Below, in pieces: positions 28,985-40,400 of a DNA stretch of 64,000 nucleotides (position 1 is the first letter of the stretch; the number at the start of each line of letters is the position of its first letter). The translations under genes and the position numbers were made by a program. Below the pieces are notes generated by a model. The model made no database searches. It was given only the letters and a program-made list of their open reading frames with translations, and had not been told where the DNA came from. Source of the stretch: Symbiodinium natans (lineage: Eukaryota; Sar; Dinophyceae; Suessiales; Symbiodiniaceae); assembly GCA_905221605.1 (NCBI GenBank), contig CAJNDS010000147.1, positions 1,004,222 to 1,068,221 of the forward strand, in the 5' to 3' direction.

Positions 28985-31900
28985 GGCCTCTCGTCGCTTT
29001 CTCACAAGTCCAAGTTATGGAAGGAACCGCCGGAAAGATGAAAAGAATAGGAAGGTAGAGATAAGAGAAGGGTGTTCCGCCCCCCTCTCCAAAACCTTCT
29101 TCATTCCTCTCCTCTCTTCGTCTCTTCTCTTTGCTTCTTCTTTTCTGACAACAGTGGGAAAGGGAAGGAATGAAAGAGCAGAAGGAAGGCAGGCACAAAT
29201 GGGCCTCCTTTTGTGCGCCCGTCCTCCTTGCCTTTTTGTCTGCCTCGATGTGGCAAAGGTGAGCAAGGGAGGGGGGGAACGACAAGCTCTCCGTGCCCCT
29301 TGTCTTGTCGTGTTTTCCCAGAGTGTTGCGGGAAGACTGCGGGGGCCTTTTTTCCCGCCTCTCCTTTCCTTTCCTTGCCTTTCCTGCGCTCTCATAGAAA
29401 AAGGAAGAAGAAGGATAAAAGACAAAGCAGAAACAAAAAAGAGGTGATGCCCCCGCCTATGGGCCTATGTCTACTTTCTCCTCTCTTGCTTTCTGCTCTT
29501 CAGTTTCTGGACTCTGACACGTAAGAAATGTCCGCGACAGGGGGTGGCAGGGGGAGCTTTCCTTTCCCAATCTTTCTTCCCTGTCTCCTTATCAATGAGA
29601 AAACGCATGAGGGGGAGGAAGGAGAAGTGGAGAGTGAGAGCGAGGGACAAGGAGAGGGAGAGAGGAAGAAAGAGAATGAGAGAATGAGAGTGAAAGAGAA
29701 AGGAAAGATAGAGAGAGAGAGAGGGTGTAGGTAGATAGATAGATAATAAAGAGGAAAGGCGAGCAACCGCAAGGCGTGGCAACTTTCTGTTGTTTTGCTT
29801 TCCACTTCAGTCTGTTCTTCCTCACCATTTCTTCCTATATATCTCATTCGCGAGAAAAGGAGGAGAGAAGAGGAAGAAGAAAAGAGGACAGCAAGGAAGA
29901 GGGCAGATGGAGTGACAAGTTATCTGGTCCCTCTTCATACCTTATCATCTGCGAACATTACTCCTCTGTTCTCTTCTGTCTCCTGTTCTTTTGAAGTAAA
30001 GGTTCCCTTGTCTTGTCATGTTTTCCCAGAGTGTTGCGGGAAGACTGCGGGGGCATTTTTTCCCGCCTCTCCTTTCCTTTCCTTTCCTGCGCTCTCATAG
30101 AAACAGGAAGAAGAAGGATAGATGACAAAGCAGAAACAAAAAAGAGGTCATGCCCCCGCCTATGGGCCTATGTCTACTTTCTCCTCTCTTGCTTTCTGCT
30201 CTTCAGTTTCTGGACTCTGATACGTAAGAAATGTCTGCGACAGGGGGTGGCAGGGGGAGCGTTCCTTTCCCAGTCTTTCTTCCCTGTCTCCTTATCAATG
30301 AGAAAACGCATGAGGGGGAGGAAGGAGAAGTGGAGAGTGAGAGCGAGGGACAGGGAGAGGGAGAGAAGAAGAAAGAGAGTGAGAGAATGAAAGTGAAAGA
30401 GGGAGGAACGATAGGAAGGGAGACATAAGGGAAGGAGAGGGTTCCGCCCCCTTCTCCAAATCCTTCTTCGTTCCTCTCCTCTCTTCGTCTCTTCTCTTAG
30501 CTGCTTCTTTTCTGACAACAGTGGGAAAGGAAGGAATGAAAGAGCAGAAGGAAGACAGGCACAAATGGGCCTCCTTTTGTGCGCCCGTCCTCCTTGCCTT
30601 TTTGTCTGCCTCGATGTGGCAAAGCTGAGCAAGGGAAGGGGGAACGACAAGCTCTCCGTTTTCTTGTCTTGTCGTGAATTCCCGGAGAGTTGCGGGAAGA
30701 CTGCGGGGGCCTTTTTGAAGGATAAAACACAAAGCAGAAACAAAAAAGAGGTGATGCCCCCGCCTATGGGCCTATGTCTACTTTCTCCTCTCCTGCTTTC
30801 TGCTCTTCAGTTTCTGGACTCTGATACGTAAGAAATGTCTGCGACGGGGGGTGGCAGGGAGAGCGTTCCTTTTCCAGTCTTTCTTCCCTGTCTCCTTATC
30901 AATGAGAAAACGCATGAGGGGGAGGAAGGAGAAGTGGAGAGTGAGAGCGAGGGACAGGGAGAGGGAGAGAAGAGGAGAGAGAATGAGAGAATGAAAGTGA
31001 AAGAGGGAGGAACGATAGGAAGGGAGAGATAAGGGAAGGAGGGGGTTCCGCCCCCTTCTCCAAATCCTTCTTCGTTCCTCTCCTCTCTTCGTCTCTTCTC
31101 TTAGCTGCTTCTTTTCTGACAACAGTGGGAAAGGAAGGAATGAAAGAGCAGAAGGAAGACAGGCACAAATGGGCCTCCTTTTGTGCGCCCGTCCTCCTTG
31201 CCTTTTTGTCTGCCTCGATGTGGCAAAGCTGAGCAAGGGAAGGGGGGAACGACAAGCTCTCCGTTTTCTTGTCTTGTCGTGAATTCCCGGAGAGTTGCGG
31301 GAAGACTGCGGGGGCCTTTTTTCCGCTTCTCCTTTCCTGTTCTTTCCTGCACTCTCATAGAAAAAGGAAGAAGAAGAAGGATAAAAGACAAAGCAGAAAC
31401 AAAAAAGAGGTCATGCCCCCGCCTACGGGCCTATGTCTACTTTCTCCTCTCTTGCTTTCTGCTCTTCAGTTTCTGGACTCTGATACGTAAGAAATGTCTG
31501 CGACGGGGGGTGGCAGGGGGAGCGTTCCTTTCCCAGTCTTTCTTCCCTGTCTCCTTATCAATGAGAAAACGCATGAGGGGGAGGAAGGAGAAGTGGAGAG
31601 TGAGAGCGAGGGACAGGGAGAGGGAGAGAAGAAGAGAGAGAATGAGAGAATGAAAGTGAAAGAGGGAGGAACGATAGGAAGGGAGACATAAGGGAAGGAG
31701 AGGGTTCCGCCCCCTTTTCCAAATCTTTCTTCGTTCCTCTCCTCTCTTCGTCTCTTCTCTTTGCTGCTTCTTTTCTGACAACAGTGGGAAAGGAAGGAAT
31801 TAAAGAGCAGAAGGAAGACAGGCACAAATGGGCCTCCTTTTGTGCGCCCGTCCTCCTTGCCTTTTTGTCTGCCTCGATGTGGCAAAGCTGAGCAAGGGAG

Positions 31901-33715
31901 GGGGGGAACGACAAGCTCTCCGTTTTCTTGTCTTGTCGTGTGTTCCCGGAGAGTTGCGGGAAGACTGCGGGGGCCTTTTTTCCCGCTTCTCCTTTCCTGT
32001 TCTTTCCTGCGCTCTCATAGAAAAAGGAAGAAGAAGGATAAAAGACAAAGCAGAAACAAAAAAGAGGTGATGCCCCCGCCTATGGGCCTATGTCTACTTT
32101 CTCCTCTCTTGCTTTCTGCTCTTCGATTTCTGGACTCTGATACGTAAGAAATGTCCGCGACAGGGGGTGGCAGGGGGGGGGGGGCGTTCCTTTCCCAATC
32201 TTTCTTCCCTGTCTCCTTATCAATGAGAAAATGCATGAGGGGGAGGAAGGAGAAGTGGAGAGTGAGAGCGAGGGACAAGGAGAGGGAGAGAGGAAGAAAG
32301 AGAATGAGAGAATGAGAGTGAAAGAGAGAGGAAAGGAAAGATAGAGAGAGAGAGAGGGTGTAGGTAGATAGATAGATAGATAGATAATGAAGAGGAAAGG
32401 CGAGCAACCGCAAGGCGTGGCAACTTTCTGTTGTTTTGCTTTCCACTTCAGTCTGTTCTTCCTCACCATTTCTTCCTATATATCTCATTCGCGAGAAAAG
32501 GAGGAGAGAAGAGGAAGAAGAAAAGAGGACAGCAAGGAAGAGGGCAGATGGAGTGACAAGTTATCTGGTCCCTCTTCATACCTTATCATCTGCGAACATT
32601 ACTCCTCTGTTCTCTTCTGTCTCCTGTTCTTTTGAAGTAAAGGTTCCCTTGTCTTGTCGTGTTTTCCCAGAGAGTTGCGGGAAGACTGAGGGGGCCTTTT
32701 TACCCACCTCTCGTTTCATTTTCTTTCCTGCGCTCTCATAGAAAAAGGAAGAAGAAGGATAAAAGATAAAGCAGAAACAAAAAAGAGGTCATGCCCCCGC
32801 CTATGGGCCTATGTCTACTTTCTCCTCTCTTTGCTTTCTGCTCTTCAGTTCTGGACTCTGATACGTAAGAAATGTCTGCGATGGGGGGTGGCAGGCGGAG
32901 CGTTCCTTTCCCAGTCTTTCTTCCCTGTCTCCTTATCAATGAGAAAACGCATGAGGGGGAGGAAGGAGAAGTGGAGAGTGAGAGCGAGGGACAGGGAGAG
33001 GGAGAGAAGAAGAGAGAGAATGAGAGAATGAAAGTGAAAGAGGGAGGAACGATAGGAAGGGAGAGATAAGGGAAGGAGAGGGTTCCGCCCCCTTCTCCAA
33101 ATCCTTCTTCGTTCCTCTCCTCTCTTCGTCTCTTCTCTTTGCTGCTTCTTCTCTGACAACAGTGGGAAAGGGAAGGAATGAAAGAGCAGAAGGAAGGCAG
33201 GCGCAAATGGGCCTCCTTTTGTGCGCCCGTCCTCCTTGCCTTTTTGTCTGCCTCGATGTGGCAAAGCTGAGCAAGGGAGGGGGGGAACGACAGGCTCTCC
33301 GTTCCCTTGTCTTGTCGTGTATTCCCGGAGAGTTGCCGGAAGACTGCGGGGGCCTTTTTCCCGCTTCTCCTTTCCTTTCCTTTCCTGCGCTCTCATAGAA
33401 ACAGGAAGAACAAGAAAAAAGACAAAGCAGAAACAAAAAAGAGGTCATGCCCCCGCCTATGGGCCTATGTCTACTTTCTCCTCTCTTGCTTTCTGCTCTT
33501 CAGTTTCTGGACTCTGATACGTAAGAAATGTCTGCGACGGGGGGTGGCAGGGGGGGCGTTCCTTTCCCAGTCTTTCTTCCCTTGTCTCCTTATCAATGAG
33601 AAAATGCATGAGGGGGAGGAAGGAGAAGTGGAGAGTGAGAGCGAGGGACAAGGAGAGGGAGAGAGGAAGAAAGAGAATGAGAGAATGAGAGTGAAAGAGA
33701 GAGGAAAGAGAGAGG

Positions 33716-33752
<37 letters not shown>

Positions 33753-34487
33753 GTAGGTAGATAGATAGATAGATAATGAAGAGGAAAGGCGAGCAGCCGC
33801 AAGGCGTGGCAACTTTCTGTTGTTTTCCTTTCCACTTCAGTCTGTTCTTCCTCACCATTTCTTCCTATATATCTCATTCGCGAGAAAAGGAGGAGAGAAG
33901 AGGAAGAAGAAAAGAGGACAGCAAGGAAGAGGGCAGATGGAGAGACAAGTTATCCTGATCCCTCTTCATACCTTATCATCTGCGTACATTACTCCTCTGT
34001 TCTCTGCTGTATCCTGTTCTCTTGAAGTAAAGGTTCCCTTGTCTTGTCGTGTTTTCCCAGAGAGTTGCAGGAAGACTGCGGGGGCCTTTTTACCCACCTC
34101 TCCTTTCATTTTCTTTCCTGCGCTCTCATAGAAAAAGGAAGAAGAAGGATAAAAGATAAAGCAGCCACAAAAAAGAGGTCATGCCCCCGCCTATGGGCCT
34201 ATGTCTACTTTCTCCTCTCTTGCTTTCTGCTCTTCAGTTTCTGGACTCTGATACGTAAGAAATGTCTGCGACGGGGGGTGGCACGGGGAGCGTTCCTTTC
34301 CCAGTCTTTCTTCCCTGTCTCCTTATCAATGAGAAAACGCATGAGGGGAGGAAGGAGAAGTGGAGAGTGAGAGCGGGGGACAGGGAGAGGGAGAGTGGAA
34401 GAGAGAGAATGAGAGAATGAGAGTGAAAGAGAGAGGAAAGAGAGAGGAAAGAGAGAGAGCGAGAGCGAGAGCGAGAGCGAGAGCGAG

Positions 34488-34546
<59 letters not shown>

Positions 34547-34760
34547 GAGAGAGGGATAGGTAGAGAGGTAGTTTTCCTCTCCACTTCAGTCTGTTCTTCC
34601 TCACCATTTCTTCCTATATATCTCATTCGCGAGAAAAGGAGGAGAGGAAGGAAGAGGGGAGATGGAGTGACAAGTTATCCTGGTCCCTCTTCTTACCTTA
34701 TCATCTGCGTACATTACTCCTCTGATCTCTCTGTTTCCGGTTCTTTTGAAGTAAAGGTTT
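28985..34760. repeat. Tandem array of about 0.66 kb purine/pyrimidine-skewed units
   Basis: Eight copies share the anchor GATACGTAAGAAATGTCTGC at 29516, 30219, 30823, 31482, 32139, 32860, 33516 and 34250, giving spacings of about 600 to 735 bp. Each unit has a C/T-rich half and a G/A-rich half (GAGGGGGAGGAAGGAGAAGT). Two subtypes differ in the tail: one has GATA/GTAG microsatellite and AGGCGTGGCAACTTTCTGTT; the other has GGAACGATAGGAAGGGAGA. Their order is A B B B A B A A. Every frame is low-complexity (Ser/Leu or Glu/Arg), so I treat the overlapping ORFs as shadows. Telomere repeats are absent. Confidence 0.92.
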
Positions 34761-35084
34761 ACAGAGGTTTATCCCCTGTCCCTTCCGTTTCCATGGCATT
34801 TGTTGTACAAAGCCATAATGGTGTTAACAAAGTGCTGCTCTTTCGCGCCTGGGAGTGCGGAGAACTTGTACAACGAAAAGGAAGGGTCCGAAAGAGCAAC
34901 GTTTTCATCATGGCCGCTCTGCTAGGACAGTCACTTAGTTGTTTTATTCAAAAATTAAATAAGTTAACAAGACTGCTTTTACCTATACGAATAACCAAAC
35001 TAAAGTTGAAATTCATATGAGTATTAATCAGGGTTTAGGGTCTAGGGGCGCCTAGGGCTTTGCTTGGTGGGCATACTTCTAATT

Positions 35085-35850
35085 TGCGGGGCATCCCATA
35101 ACAAGACTTCCCCTAAATGTTTTGGTCTCCTCCTACTTGTTTGGGTTGTTGAAACAGACGGACCCTTCAAATTCACCTGAAACAGACATGCATGGTTAAG
35201 TTCATTCCTGTGGACCCTTCAATCTTTTTCAACAGAAACTTGCCTCAGACATCCTCCCAATTGTTTTGCTTAATGGGGCGTCCCATAACATGACTCCTCC
35301 TAATTGGCTTGAATCCCTCGACTTGCGTTGCTTGTTGTTGAAACAGAAGGATATAACCCGTTCCGTTGGACCCTTCAAAGACTTGAGACTTGAAGCAGAC
35401 ACATGTATGGCTAACAAGTTCGTTCCGGTGGACCTTTCAACCGCTTTGTACAAAAATGTCCCCCCAGACATCCTCCTGATTGATTTGCGTGTTGGGGCGT
35501 CCGTAACATGCCTTCTCCTAGTTGTCTCGGACTCCTCCAACTGTTGTACATGTTGAGACCGGAGAGAATATGGCTACACAAAACCATCCCTGTGAATCCT
35601 TTCGAACACCTTAAACAGAAATGCCCCCCAGACATCATCCTAGTTGGTTTCCTTGTTGGTGCGTCCCATAACATGACTCCTTCGAATTGTGTTGGACTCC
35701 TCCAATATTGTTTTGCCTTTCGAAACACACGGAACTACGGTTAACAAATCCATTCCTTTGGACCCTTTCAAGCGCTTGAAACAGACATGTATGGTTGTTG
35801 CATCCATTCCTGCCTGTGGACCCTCTAGAACATGTTAATCAGACGTGTCC
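35085..35850 (+). repeat. Degenerate tandem repeat, about 165-220 bp units
   Basis: GCGTCCCATAACATGACTCC recurs at 35091 (variant), 35278, 35498 (variant) and 35662. Each copy is followed by TTGAAACAGA...GGACCCTTTCAA and CAGACATCCTCCTAATTG. The 100-residue ORFs on both strands follow the repeat and are probably not genes. Confidence 0.85.
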
Positions 35851-35869
35851 CCCAGACCCTCCTTTTCCA

Positions 35870-36205
35870 TTTGAGTGATTTAAATTTTTCTTGTATAAAT
35901 TCGGTGAAGTTTAATAATTTAAAGAATTTAAATGTCCAGGGGCCCCCCGACATTTAAATTATTTAAATTATATAAACTCGGTGAATTTAAATAATTCAAA
36001 TAATTTAAACGTCGAGCCCCCCCCCCCCCCCCCGACAAATTTAAAAAAAAAAAAAAAAAAATTTAAAAAAAAAAAAATTATTTAAATTTTAAATTTGGTG
36101 AATTTACATAAGTTAAAAACATAATTTACCTAATTAAAATAATTTGAATTATTTGCAATATTTAAATAATTTAAATTTTAAATTAATTTAAATAATTATA
36201 GGGGC
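35870..36205. repeat. AT-rich tract with poly-C and poly-A
   Basis: Strings of ATTTAAATAATTTAAAT interrupted by runs of 18 C and 19 A. Sharply different from the GC content on both sides; a possible matrix-attachment or DNA-unwinding stretch, by composition only. Confidence 0.85.
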
Positions 36206-36209
36206 CCTG

Positions 36210-36410
36210 TGGCAGCTGGCCGGCCTTCCCCCCTACTAACCTTACTAGCCCGGGCCTCCCCAATACTAAATCACGAGCCGGGCCTCCCCCCAATTACTAA
36301 TTACGAAGCCCCGGGCCTCCCCAATACTAATCACAGCCCGGGCCTCCCCCCACTACTAAATTACGAGCCGGCCTCCCCCGGAAGCTGGCCCAGCCCCCCC
36401 TCCTTTTCCA
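36210..36410 (-). repeat. Outlying copies of the 31 bp satellite, reversed
   Basis: Five or six units of GGGCCTCCCCCAATACTAAA TCACGAGCC, the reverse complement of the main satellite at 37450-42440, degenerate. Confidence 0.8.
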
Positions 36411-36639
36411 TTAAACTATTTACAAATTATTTCAATTATTTGAATTATTGAAATTATTTAATTAATGTAAGTTATAATAATTATAAGAATTTAAAAAATT
36501 TAAAACCATTTAATGTCCAGGTGCCCCCCGAACGTGGAAAAGGATTTTATTTAAATTATATAAATTTCCCGGGAAGTTTCCCAAAACAAATACGTTTGCA
36601 CCTTTGAAATGTTTTGCAATCTTTGAAATCTTTGGAAAA

Positions 36640-37450
36640 TTTAAAATCGGGTGATTTGGAGAAGTTCAAAATTTTAGAAAATCCCCGATTTTAAATTTTC
36701 AAGATAGAAATCCACGATTTTAGATTTTCAAAATAGAAAATCCATCCCCCGATTTCGAGTTCAAAAATAGAAAATCCCCCGATTTTAGATTTCAAAATAG
36801 AAAATCCCCCCATTTTAGATTTCAAAATAGAAAATCCCCCGATTTTAATTTTCAAAATAGAAAATCACCCGATTTTAGATTTCAAAATAGAAAATCCCCA
36901 GATTTTAGATTTCAAAGGTTTCAAAGATTTCAAAGATTTCAAAGGTTGCAAAAGGCGGGGGAAACTCCGGGAAGTTTCCCAAACCTTTTGCAACCTTTGA
37001 AATCTTTGAAATCTTTGAAATAGAAAATCCCCCGATTTTAGATTTCAAAATAGAAAATCCCCCCATTTTAGATTTCAAAATAGAAAATCCCCCGATTTTA
37101 ATTTTCAAAATAGAAAATCACCCGATTTTAGATTTCAAAATAGAAAATCCCCAGATTTTAGATTTCAAAGGTTTCAAAGATTTCAAAGATTTCAAAGGTT
37201 GCAAAAGGCGGGGGAAACTCCGGGAAGTTTCCCAAACCTTTTGCAACCTTTGAAATCTTTGAAATCTTTGAAATAGAAAATCCCCCAATTTTAGATTTCA
37301 AAGTAGAAAATCACCCCATTTAAGATTTCAAAATAGAAAATGCACCGATTTTAAATTTCAAAACAGAAAATCCACCGATTTTAGATTTCAAAATAGAAAA
37401 TCACCCGATTTTAGATTTCAAAATAGAAAATAGAAAATCACCCGATTTTA
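36640..37450. repeat. 30 bp satellite with two hairpins
   Basis: Units of TAGAAAATCCCCCGATTTTA GATTTCAAAA about 20 times. Two near-identical hairpins (36905-37020 and 37160-37275) contain TTTCAAAGATTTCAAAGGTT GCAAAAGGC and its inverse. The whole 240 bp block from 36790 is duplicated in tandem. Confidence 0.9.
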
Positions 37451-40400
37451 GATTTCAAAATATGAAATACGAGCCGGGGCTAGTGATTTAGTATTGGGGG
37501 GAGGCCCGGGCTTGTGATTTAGTATTGGGGGGAAGCTCGGGCTCGTGATTTAGTAAGTATTGGGGGGAAGCCCGGGCTCGTGATTTAGTATTGGGGGGAA
37601 GCGCGGGCACGTGATTTAGTATTGGGGGGAGGGCCGGGCTCGTGATTTAGTATTGGGAGGAAGCCCGGGCTCGTGATTTAGTATTGGGGGGAAGCCCGGG
37701 CTCGTGATTTAGTATTGGGGGGAAGGGCCGGGCTCGTGATTTAGTATTGGGGGGAAGCCCGGGCTCGTAATTTAGTATTGGGTGGAAGCCCGGGCTCGTA
37801 ATTTAGTATTGGGGGAATTTCTATTTCAAAGATTTCAAAGATTTCAAAGGTTGCAAAAGGCGGGGGAAACTCCCGGGAAGTTTCCCAAACCTTTTGCAAC
37901 CTTTGAAATCTTTGAAATCTTTGAAATAGAAATTCCCCCAATACAAAATAACGAGCCCGGGCTCGTGATTTAGTATTGGGGGGAGGGCCGGGCTCGTGAT
38001 TTAATATTGGGGGGAAGCGCGGGCTCGTGATTTAGTATTGGGGGGAAGGGCCGGGCTCGTGATTTAGTATTGGGGGGAAGCCCGGGCTCGTAATTTAGTA
38101 TTGGGGGGGAAGCCCGGGCTCGTAATTTAGTATTGGGGGAATTTCTATTTCAAAGATTTCAAAGATTTCAAAGATTTCAAAGATTTCAAAGATTTCAAGG
38201 GTTGCAAAAGGCGGGGGAAACTCCCGGGAAGTTTCCCAAACCTTTTGCAACCTTTGAAATCTTTGAAATCTTTGAAATAGAAATTCCCCCAATACTAAAT
38301 TACGAGCCCGGGCTCGTGATTTAGTATTGGGGGGAAGCCCGGGCTCGTGATTTAGTATTGGGGGGAAGGGCCGGGCTCGTGATTTAGTATTGGGGGGAAG
38401 TCCGGGCTCGCAATTTAGTATTGGGTGGAAGCCCGGGCTCGTAATTTAGTATTGGGGGAATTTCTATTTCAAAGATTTCAAAGATTTCAAAGATTTCAAA
38501 GGTTGCAAAAGGCGGGGGAAACTCCCGGGAAGTTTCCCAAACCTTTTGCAACCTTTGAAATCTTTGAAATCTTTGAAATAGAAATTCCCCCAATACTAAA
38601 TAACGAGCCCGGGCTCGTGATTTAGTATTGGGGGGAGGGCCGGGCTCGTGATTCAGTATTGGGGGGAAGCCCGGGCTCGTGATTTAGTATTGGGGGGAAG
38701 CGCGGGCTCGTGATTTAGTATTGGGGGGAAGCCCGGGCTCGTAATTTAGTATTGGGGAAGCCCGGGGGGAATTTCTATTTCAAAGATTTCAAAGGTTGCA
38801 AAAGGTTTGGGAAACTTCCCGGGAGTTTCCCCCGCCTTTTGCAACCTTTGAAATCTTTGAAATGATTGAAATCTTTGAAATAGAAATTCCCCCCGGGCCT
38901 CCCCAATATTAAATCACGAGCCCGGCCCTCCCCCCAATACTAAATCACGAGCCCGCGCTTCCCCCCAATACTAAATCACAAGCCCGGCCCTTCCCCCCAA
39001 TACTAAATCACGAGCCCGGGCTCGTAATTTAGCATTGGGGGAATTTCTATTTCAAAGATTTCAAAGATTTCAAAGGTTGCAAAGGTTGCAAAAGGCGGGG
39101 GAAATTCCCGGGAGTTTCCCCGCCTTTTGCAACCTTTGCCCCGCCATTTGCAACCTTTGAAATCTTTGAAATCTTTGAAATAGAAATTCTCCCAATACTA
39201 AATTACGAGCCCGGGCTCGTGATTTAGTATTGGGGGGAAGCCCGGGCTCGTGATTTAGTATTGGGGGGAGGGCCGGGCTCGTGATTTAGTATTGGGGAGA
39301 GGCCCGGGCTCGTGATTTAGTATTGGGGGGAGGGCCGGGCTCGTGATTTAGTATTAGGGGTGAAGCCCGGGCTCGTGATTTAGTATTGGGGGGAAGCCCG
39401 GGCTCGTGATTTAGTATTGGGGGGAAGCCCGGGCTCGTGGTTTAGTGTTGGGGAAGCCCGGCGGGAATTTCTATTTCAAAGATTTCAAAGATTTCAAAGA
39501 TTTCAAAGATTTCAAAGATTTCAAAGGTTGCAAAAGGTTTGGGAAACTTCCCGGGAGTTTCCCCCGCCTTTTGCAACCTTTGAAATCTTTGAAATCTTTG
39601 AAATCTTTGAAATAGAAATTCCCCCAATACCAAATTACGAGCCCGGGCTCGTGATTTAGTATTGGGGGGAAGCCCGGGCTCGTGATTTCGTATTTGGGGG
39701 AGGGGCGGGCTCGTGATTTAGTATTGGGGGGAGGCCCGGGCTCGTGATTTAGTATTGGGGGGAGGGCCGGGCTCGTGATTTAGTATTAGGGGTGAAGCCC
39801 GGGCTCGTGATTTCGTATTGGGGGGAAGCCCGGGCTCGTGATTTAGTATTGGGGGGAAGCCCGGGCTCGTGGTTTAGTATTGGGGAAGCCCGGGGAGAAT
39901 TTCTATTTCAAAGATTTCAAAGATTTCAAAGGTTGCAAAAGGTTTGGGAAACTTCCCGGTTGCAACCTTTGAAATCTTTGAAATCTTTGAAATATCTGAA
40001 ATAGAAATTCCACCAATACTAAATTACGAGCCCGGGCTCGTGATTTAGTATTGGGGGGAAGCCCGGGCTCGTGATTTAGTATTGGGGGGAGGGCCGGGCT
40101 CGTGATTTAGTATTGGGGGGAGGCCCGGGCTCGTGATTTAGTATTGGGGGGAGGGCCGGGCTCGTGATTTAGTATTAGGGGTGAAGCCCGGGCTCGTGAT
40201 TTAGTATTGGGGGGAAGCCCGGGCTCGTGATTTAGTATTGGGGGGGAAGCCCGGGCTCGTGGTTTAGTATTGGGGAAGCCCGGGGGGAATTTCTATTTCA
40301 AAGATTTCAAAGATTTCAAAGATTTCAAAGGTTGCAAAAGGTTTGGGAAACTTCCCGGGAGTTTCCCCCGCCTCTTGCAACCTTTGAAATCTTTGAAATC

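Noticed and set aside
28869-34626. Many overlapping ORFs of 65-189 residues, some repeated eight times
   Set aside because: Ser/Leu/Phe-rich on one strand and Glu/Arg-rich on the other, as expected from skewed satellite DNA. All frames are open and variants shift frame freely between copies.
29000-34700. Retrotransposon or virus-like insertion to explain the telomere-free block
   Set aside because: No reverse transcriptase, integrase, capsid or terminal repeat signature could be found; the block is satellite DNA.
35229-35744. Overlapping ORFs of 78-105 residues on both strands
   Set aside because: They coincide with a degenerate tandem repeat of about 190 bp and change frame between units.
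36640-37450. CRISPR-like spaced 30 bp repeats
   Set aside because: There are no unique spacers; the units are directly contiguous and the genome is eukaryotic.
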